NCBI GenBank assembly: GCA_946408305.1 | Contig: CAMJRQ010000020.1 | Span: 1 to 10,212, forward strand | Reading direction: 5' to 3' | DNA from: an uncultured Prevotellaceae bacterium | GTDB lineage: Bacteria; Bacteroidota; Bacteroidia; Bacteroidales; Bacteroidaceae | DNA: 10,212 nt | Shown here: one piece after another, positions 7,005 through 10,212 of the stretch | Layout: every line of letters starts with the position of its first letter | Numbering within the stretch: the stretch's first letter is position 1 | Notes under the pieces: generated by a model | The model's input: the letters and a program-made list of their open reading frames with translations, nothing else | Told to the model about the DNA's origin: nothing | Databases searched by the model: none | Position numbers and translations under genes: made by a program

Positions 7005-7745
7005 TCAAGGCTCCGAGGCCTGTTGTCTGTTAAAGTCAAGAATCCTGTTCAGCCCGCGCGGCACGATGTAGTCGTCGGCCATGATGATGTTCTTCACGCG
7101 AGCGTCGAACTTAATCTTGTCGCCGCCCGTCAGGAAGATGACCAACTCGGGGAACTTGCGCCGCATGGAGTGGATGTAGCCCTCGATTTCGTATTTCATG
7201 CCGCGCAGCACGCCCGAGCGGATGGCCGTCTCGGTGTCGTAGCCCATACCGGGCACGGGGCCATCGGGCCTGACCATGGGCAGCTTGGCCGTGTATTCGT
7301 GGAGGGCACGCAGGCGCATCTTCATGCCCGGTGCAATGTTGCCGCCCCAGTAATTGCCACGGGCGTCGATAACCTCATAGGTGATGCAGGTGCCTGCGTC
7401 GATGATGAGCAGGTCCTTGCCCGGCACCAGCGTGCTGGCTCCCACCACGGCTGCCAGACGGTCTGAGCCCAGCGTCTGCGGCGTGCGGTAGCGGTTGTTA
7501 ATGGGCACGGGTGTGTCGGGCGAGAAATACAGCATAGGGAAGGGGAGCGCCTCCAGCTGCGACTGGGCCTCGGACGAGAGACCGCGCACCGTGCTGACGA
7601 TGCCTCGCTCGAAGGGATATTTCCGGATGAACGCGGGCAGCGCCTCCAGTGTGCAGCCCGACGTTTTCTGCTCCTCCACGGGCTCGTCGCCGTCGAAGGC
7701 CACCAGCTTGGCCGACGTGTTTCCTATGTCGATTATCAATTTCAC
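7005..7745 (-). CDS. coaX: type III pantothenate kinase
   Basis: CoaX phosphorylates pantothenate with ATP, the first step of coenzyme A synthesis, and needs a monovalent cation; it is cytoplasmic and unrelated to CoaA. From the GTG at 7745 the protein has 246 residues. Visible motifs are the phosphate-binding IDIGNT (5-10), TLGSDR (91-96), DAGTC with the probable catalytic Asp116, GGNIAPG (134-140) and a C-terminal LTGGD (205-209), all in the order of the ASKHA-fold family. An upstream in-frame TTG at 7781 would add 12 residues, but it coincides with the promoter's -33 element and family members start right before IIDIGNT, so GTG is preferred. The -7 box ends only 5 bases before this GTG, suggesting a near-leaderless message. 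It is the first gene of the minus-strand envelope cluster. Confidence 0.93.
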   Translation of the reverse strand: MKLIIDIGNTSAKLVAFDGDEPVEEQKTSGCTLEALPAFIRKYPFERGIVSTVRGLSSEAQSQLEALPFPMLYFSPDTPVPINNRYRTPQTLGSDRLAAVVGASTLVPGKDLLIIDAGTCITYEVIDARGNYWGGNIAPGMKMRLRALHEYTAKLPMVRPDGPVPGMGYDTETAIRSGVLRGMKYEIEGYIHSMRRKFPELVIFLTGGDKIKFDARVKNIIMADDYIVPRGLNRILDFNRQQASEP

Positions 7746-7750
7746 GGCTG

Positions 7751-7781
7751 CAAAATTACGAAGAAGCGCCGAATTACGCAA
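7751..7781 (-). promoter_or_regulatory. promoter of the coaX operon
   Basis: On the minus strand TTG (7781-7779) and TAATTTTG (7758-7751) are separated by 20 bases, a good match to the Bacteroidetes consensus except for C instead of the first T at -33. The GTG start of coaX begins 5 bases after the box, so transcription should begin at, or within a few bases of, the start codon. Confidence 0.72.
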
Positions 7782-7839
7782 GCCTTTCCACCCCTTTTCT
7801 GGCGCGAGTACATTTATAAGGTAGGTTTACAGCGTCCGT

Positions 7840-7902
7840 TACACGCTGGTGTAAAACGATTACATCACGGTGTAAAACGATTACACCCCGGTGTAATGCT
7901 CC
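7840..7902. repeat. three 21-base tandem units with palindromic operator-like sites
   Basis: Units at 7840-7860, 7861-7881 and 7882-7902 follow one another without gaps. Each opens with a 14-base palindrome, TACAC-N4-GTGTA (tacacgctggtgta, tacatcacggtgta, tacaccccggtgta); unit 2 has one arm mismatch, and in unit 3 the symmetry extends to 6-base arms. Units 1 and 2 end with the same aaacgat. A second symmetric reading, GTGTAA-N5-TTACAC, spans the unit joints. A 21-base period is two helical turns, placing all sites on one face of the DNA. The array sits about 60 bases upstream of both divergent promoters. It resembles a cluster of dimeric repressor or activator sites; the regulator is unknown. 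The rest of the gap 7746-8002 contains only the two promoters. Confidence 0.75.
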
Positions 7903-7962
7903 GCTAAAAACACCTTCTTGACCTTCTTTTCGGCGAAACAATTTCAAAGTTCCGCTAATAAA

Positions 7963-7994
7963 TTTGGCTTTCCGCTCTCCTTTTCGTACCTTTG
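7963..7994 (+). promoter_or_regulatory. promoter of lnb
   Basis: TTTG (7963-7966) and TACCTTTG (7987-7994) are separated by exactly 20 bases, a full match to the Bacteroidetes vegetative consensus. The lnb ATG begins 9 bases after the box, so the predicted leader is only about 5 bases and has no Shine-Dalgarno sequence. Confidence 0.8.
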
Positions 7995-8002
7995 CAAAAG
8001 AA

Positions 8003-9190
8003 ATGAAACGTATCTTTTCTCTCCTTCTGTTCCTGCTGGCAGGACTGGGCGCCAGGGCCCAAGCGGGGCAGGACTCGCTTGCCGTGAGCGTGCTGACGTG
8101 CTCGCCGGGTGACAAGGTTTATTCGCTCTATGGCCACACGGCCCTGCGCTATCAGGACGCGGGGCGCGGGCTCGACCTGGTCTTCAACTACGGAGTCTTC
8201 TCCTTCGAGCAGCCCCATTTCCTGTGGCGCTTCGTGCTCGGGAAGTGTGATTATATGGTCATGCCCCTGCCATGGGACTTGTTTGTGGAGGATTACCGGA
8301 TGAGGGGCTCGCGCATCACGCAGCAGACGCTCAATCTGTCGCCCGCCGAGGTGCGCCGCATCTTCTCCTTCCTCGTGGAGAATTGCAGTCCGGAGAACCG
8401 CGAATACCGATACAATTATCTTTACAATAACTGTACCACCAAGGTGCGCGATGCCGTCGAACAACTCATCGACGGACGCGTGGATTATCCCGCGCAGCAA
8501 GAAGCCCTCTCGTATCGGCAGCACCTGCATCGCTATACGGCGAAATATCCCTGGAACCAAGAGGGGAACGACGCTCTTCTCGGTGCCGAGGTGGACGAGC
8601 CCATTGGCGAACACGAGGCAATGTTCCTGCCCGAGAACCTGATGAAATCGCTCCGCGGAGCCACTGTGACGGACGCTTCCGGTGCGCGGCGACCGCTGGT
8701 TAAAAGTGAGGAAATTGTTTTACAAGAAGACCCGTCCAAAGTGCCACCCTCTCATGAATGGCTTCCCTCGCCCTCGATGGTGGGTTGGAGTCTTCTTGTG
8801 CTTGCGCTGCTCCTGCTTCTTTTCGAACTGTGGCGCGGTCGATGGATTTGGGGTGTCGATGTCGTGCTGCTCGTCCTCCGCGGCGTGGCCGGCACGCTCA
8901 TCGGCTTCCTTTTCTTCTTCTCCGAACACCCGGCTGTGGGGTCCAACTGGCTCCTTCTCCTGCTGAACCCGCTGGCCTTCGTCGGCCTCTACCTTGTAAT
9001 AAAAGCCGCGAAAAAAGGTTCCCCGACACGCTGGTTTGCCTTCGATTTCGTCATTTTGGCCCTGTTTTTCGTAATTTCTCAGCTCGGATTGCAGGAATTT
9101 GGGAAATTAGTCGTACCTTTGACCCTCGCTTTGGCAACGAGGCCTATAAGTTATTACTTATACCGGACGAAGAACGTCGCACGAAAATGA
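8003..9190 (+). CDS. lnb: Lnb-type lipoprotein N-acyltransferase (DUF4105)
   Basis: A 395-residue protein with a signal sequence (1-19, ending ARA), a periplasmic DUF4105/Lnb N-terminal domain (about 25-220) and a C-terminal membrane region with about four to five helices (about 258-276, 284-306, 314-334, 347-363, 366-382). The periplasmic domain carries the pair expected of the Cys/His acyl-enzyme fold: YGHTALRY with His45 and YNNCTTKVRD with Cys144. Lnb is the Bacteroides enzyme that N-acylates the lipidated Cys of lipoproteins, replacing Lnt; assignment here rests on domain order and these motifs, and a paralogue with another substrate is possible. The ATG at 8003 is chosen over an in-frame TTG at 7964 because it starts the signal peptide and the TTG lies in the promoter. 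Its stop overlaps the next gene's start (ATGA), implying coupling. Confidence 0.82.
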   Translation: MKRIFSLLLFLLAGLGARAQAGQDSLAVSVLTCSPGDKVYSLYGHTALRYQDAGRGLDLVFNYGVFSFEQPHFLWRFVLGKCDYMVMPLPWDLFVEDYRMRGSRITQQTLNLSPAEVRRIFSFLVENCSPENREYRYNYLYNNCTTKVRDAVEQLIDGRVDYPAQQEALSYRQHLHRYTAKYPWNQEGNDALLGAEVDEPIGEHEAMFLPENLMKSLRGATVTDASGARRPLVKSEEIVLQEDPSKVPPSHEWLPSPSMVGWSLLVLALLLLLFELWRGRWIWGVDVVLLVLRGVAGTLIGFLFFFSEHPAVGSNWLLLLLNPLAFVGLYLVIKAAKKGSPTRWFAFDFVILALFFVISQLGLQEFGKLVVPLTLALATRPISYYLYRTKNVARK

Positions 9191-10212
9191 ATCGTAGAAG
9201 GAATTACATACTGACATCCGTGGTGGCCTTCATGGCCGCGCTGAACGTCGAGGGCCAGACGGCACCCGACGTGCCACGCTTGGTGGTGAACGTCGTCATC
9301 GACCAGCTGCGCACCGACTATCTGGAGGCCTTCTCGCCCTTCTATAGCGGGCAGGGCTTCAACCGGCTCATTCAGCAGGGACGCATGTACACCCAGGCCG
9401 AGTATCCCTTCGACACGCCCGACCGCGCCTCGGCTGTGGCCTGTCTGCTCACTGGCACCAGTCCCTACGTGAATGGCATCGTCGGCCAGCGATGGCTCGA
9501 CCGCCAGACGTTGCAGCCCGTATTCTGCGTGGACGACGCTACGCAGCAGGGCTACTTGACGAAAGAGACCACCTCGGCCCACCGGCTGGCCGTGACCACG
9601 CTCGGCGACGAACTGAAGATTGGCACCGAGGGGCGCGGACTGGTCTACTCGGTGGCCCCCAACCGCGACGCAGCCGTGCTGAGTGCCGGCCATGCGGGCG
9701 ACGCCGCCTTCTGGATAAACGACGAGACGGGGCAGTGGTGCGGCACGTCGTATTACGGCGAATGCCCGCAGTGGCTCCAGGAGTACGACCAGAAGAGCTC
9801 GCTCGGCAAGCGCATCGGAGGCATCACGTGGTCGCCCTTCAACGAGTCGATTGCCGCCTTCAACTATTTTGCCTCGGCCACGGCCAAGAAGACCTTTAGC
9901 CACAAGTTCTCGGGCGACCGCAAGTTCCGCGAGTTCAAGGCCAGTCCCTGCGTCAACGACGAGGTGAACGCCTTCGTCCAGCATACCATCAAGAATACCC
10001 TCCTGGGTGTCGACGACATCACCGACATCCTCAACGTCACGCTCTACGCCGGCACCTTCGACCACCAGAGCGTGAGCCGCTATCCCATCGAGATTCAGGA
10101 TGCCTACGTGCGCCTCGACCACCAGCTGGCCGAGCTCTTCAACATCGTGGAGAACAGGGTAGGCGAGGGCCGCGTGCTCTTCGTGGTCACCAGCACGGGT
10201 TATACCGACCCC
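9187..10212 (+). CDS. alkaline phosphatase superfamily protein, divergent active site, 3' end missing
   Basis: Starts with the ATG that overlaps the lnb stop and stays open to the window edge (342 residues; the end is missing). An N-terminal hydrophobic segment (about 7-20) suggests export. The family fold is recognisable: VVNVVIDQLRTDYLEAF with metal-ligand Asp39, TPDRASAVACLLTGTSPYVNGI at 77-98, where Ser82 aligns with the PafA nucleophile Thr, SAGHAGDAAFW at 166-176, and QDAYVRLDHQLAEL at 304-317. Compared by eye with PafA, Asn100 becomes Gln101, Lys162/Arg164 become Asn159/Asp161, the DxxGH metal motif reads GTFDH at 289-293, and the ADHG motif reads STGY at 336-339. These changes argue against normal phosphomonoesterase activity. 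Type I phosphodiesterase/nucleotide pyrophosphatase labels are common for relatives. Role unknown; coupling to lnb suggests an envelope function. Confidence 0.82.
   Translation, partial: MNRRRNYILTSVVAFMAALNVEGQTAPDVPRLVVNVVIDQLRTDYLEAFSPFYSGQGFNRLIQQGRMYTQAEYPFDTPDRASAVACLLTGTSPYVNGIVGQRWLDRQTLQPVFCVDDATQQGYLTKETTSAHRLAVTTLGDELKIGTEGRGLVYSVAPNRDAAVLSAGHAGDAAFWINDETGQWCGTSYYGECPQWLQEYDQKSSLGKRIGGITWSPFNESIAAFNYFASATAKKTFSHKFSGDRKFREFKASPCVNDEVNAFVQHTIKNTLLGVDDITDILNVTLYAGTFDHQSVSRYPIEIQDAYVRLDHQLAELFNIVENRVGEGRVLFVVTSTGYTDP

Noticed and set aside
5787..7466. Plus-strand open frame of 559 codons opposite the barrel gene and coaX
   Set aside because: Antisense shadow of two conserved genes; no domain or signal recognised.
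7840..7902. Possible CRISPR array
   Set aside because: The units are directly adjacent with no unique spacers and only 21 bases long; no cas genes are present.
7959..7966. Second TAnnTTTG box (TAAATTTG) upstream of lnb
   Set aside because: No TTG or TTTG lies about 20 bases upstream, and it overlaps the -33 element of the better-scoring promoter.
7774..8115. Minus-strand 113-codon frame with a repeated VIVLH motif
   Set aside because: The repeat arises because the 21-base units are a multiple of three; the frame crosses both the operator-like array and the lnb start.
9154..10122. Minus-strand open frame of 322 codons opposite the phosphatase-like gene
   Set aside because: The plus-strand frame from 9187 has clear alkaline-phosphatase superfamily motifs and is open to the edge; the opposite frame has none.

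Overview
The window looks like chromosomal DNA of a GC-rich member of the Bacteroidales, most likely Prevotellaceae-like. Three things support this: promoters of the Bacteroidetes type (TTTG or TTG, about 20 bases, then TAnnTTTG), gene starts without Shine-Dalgarno sequences, and gene families typical of the phylum (a lipoprotein-type LptC, an Lnb/DUF4105 protein, type III pantothenate kinase). The genus is an inference. No rRNA, tRNA, CRISPR array or transposase gene was seen.

Layout. At the left edge (1-975, +) is the 3' part of a DUF262 plus HNH nuclease gene, a family common in DNA-modification-dependent restriction and phage defence. A 468-base gene-free stretch (976-1443) follows. It holds an array of four short palindromes, a second element of about 100 bases bounded by inverted repeats, and a rho-independent terminator for the minus-strand gene to its right. 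From 7745 down to 1444, five minus-strand genes are packed closely: coaX (pantothenate kinase), an uncharacterised outer-membrane beta-barrel, lptC, a CNNM/CBS (HlyC/CorC) membrane protein, and a PpiD/SurA-like periplasmic folding factor. The first four are separated by 3, -1 and 12 bases and probably form one transcript. The fifth follows a 96-base gap with its own promoter. The theme is envelope biogenesis: LPS export, outer-membrane protein folding and an inner-membrane transporter, plus CoA supply.

The 257-base intergenic region 7746-8002 is a divergent control region. A promoter faces coaX (minus) and another faces the plus-strand lnb gene. Between them lie three 21-base tandem units, each carrying a TACAC-N4-GTGTA palindrome, which look like a phased operator array. 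Both promoters sit so close to the start codons that the mRNAs would have almost no leader.

On the right, lnb (8003-9190, +) encodes a predicted lipoprotein N-acyltransferase with a Cys/His periplasmic domain and a multi-pass membrane tail. Its stop overlaps the start of a partial alkaline-phosphatase-superfamily gene (9187 to the window edge). By eye, several metal-binding and substrate-binding residues of PafA are replaced in that protein, so it may be a coupled pseudoenzyme or have altered chemistry.

The most interesting points are the 21-base operator-like array with the near-leaderless divergent promoters, the lnb/degenerate-phosphatase pair, and the repeat-rich island beside the DUF262-HNH gene. 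Nothing in the window proves a wholly new system.
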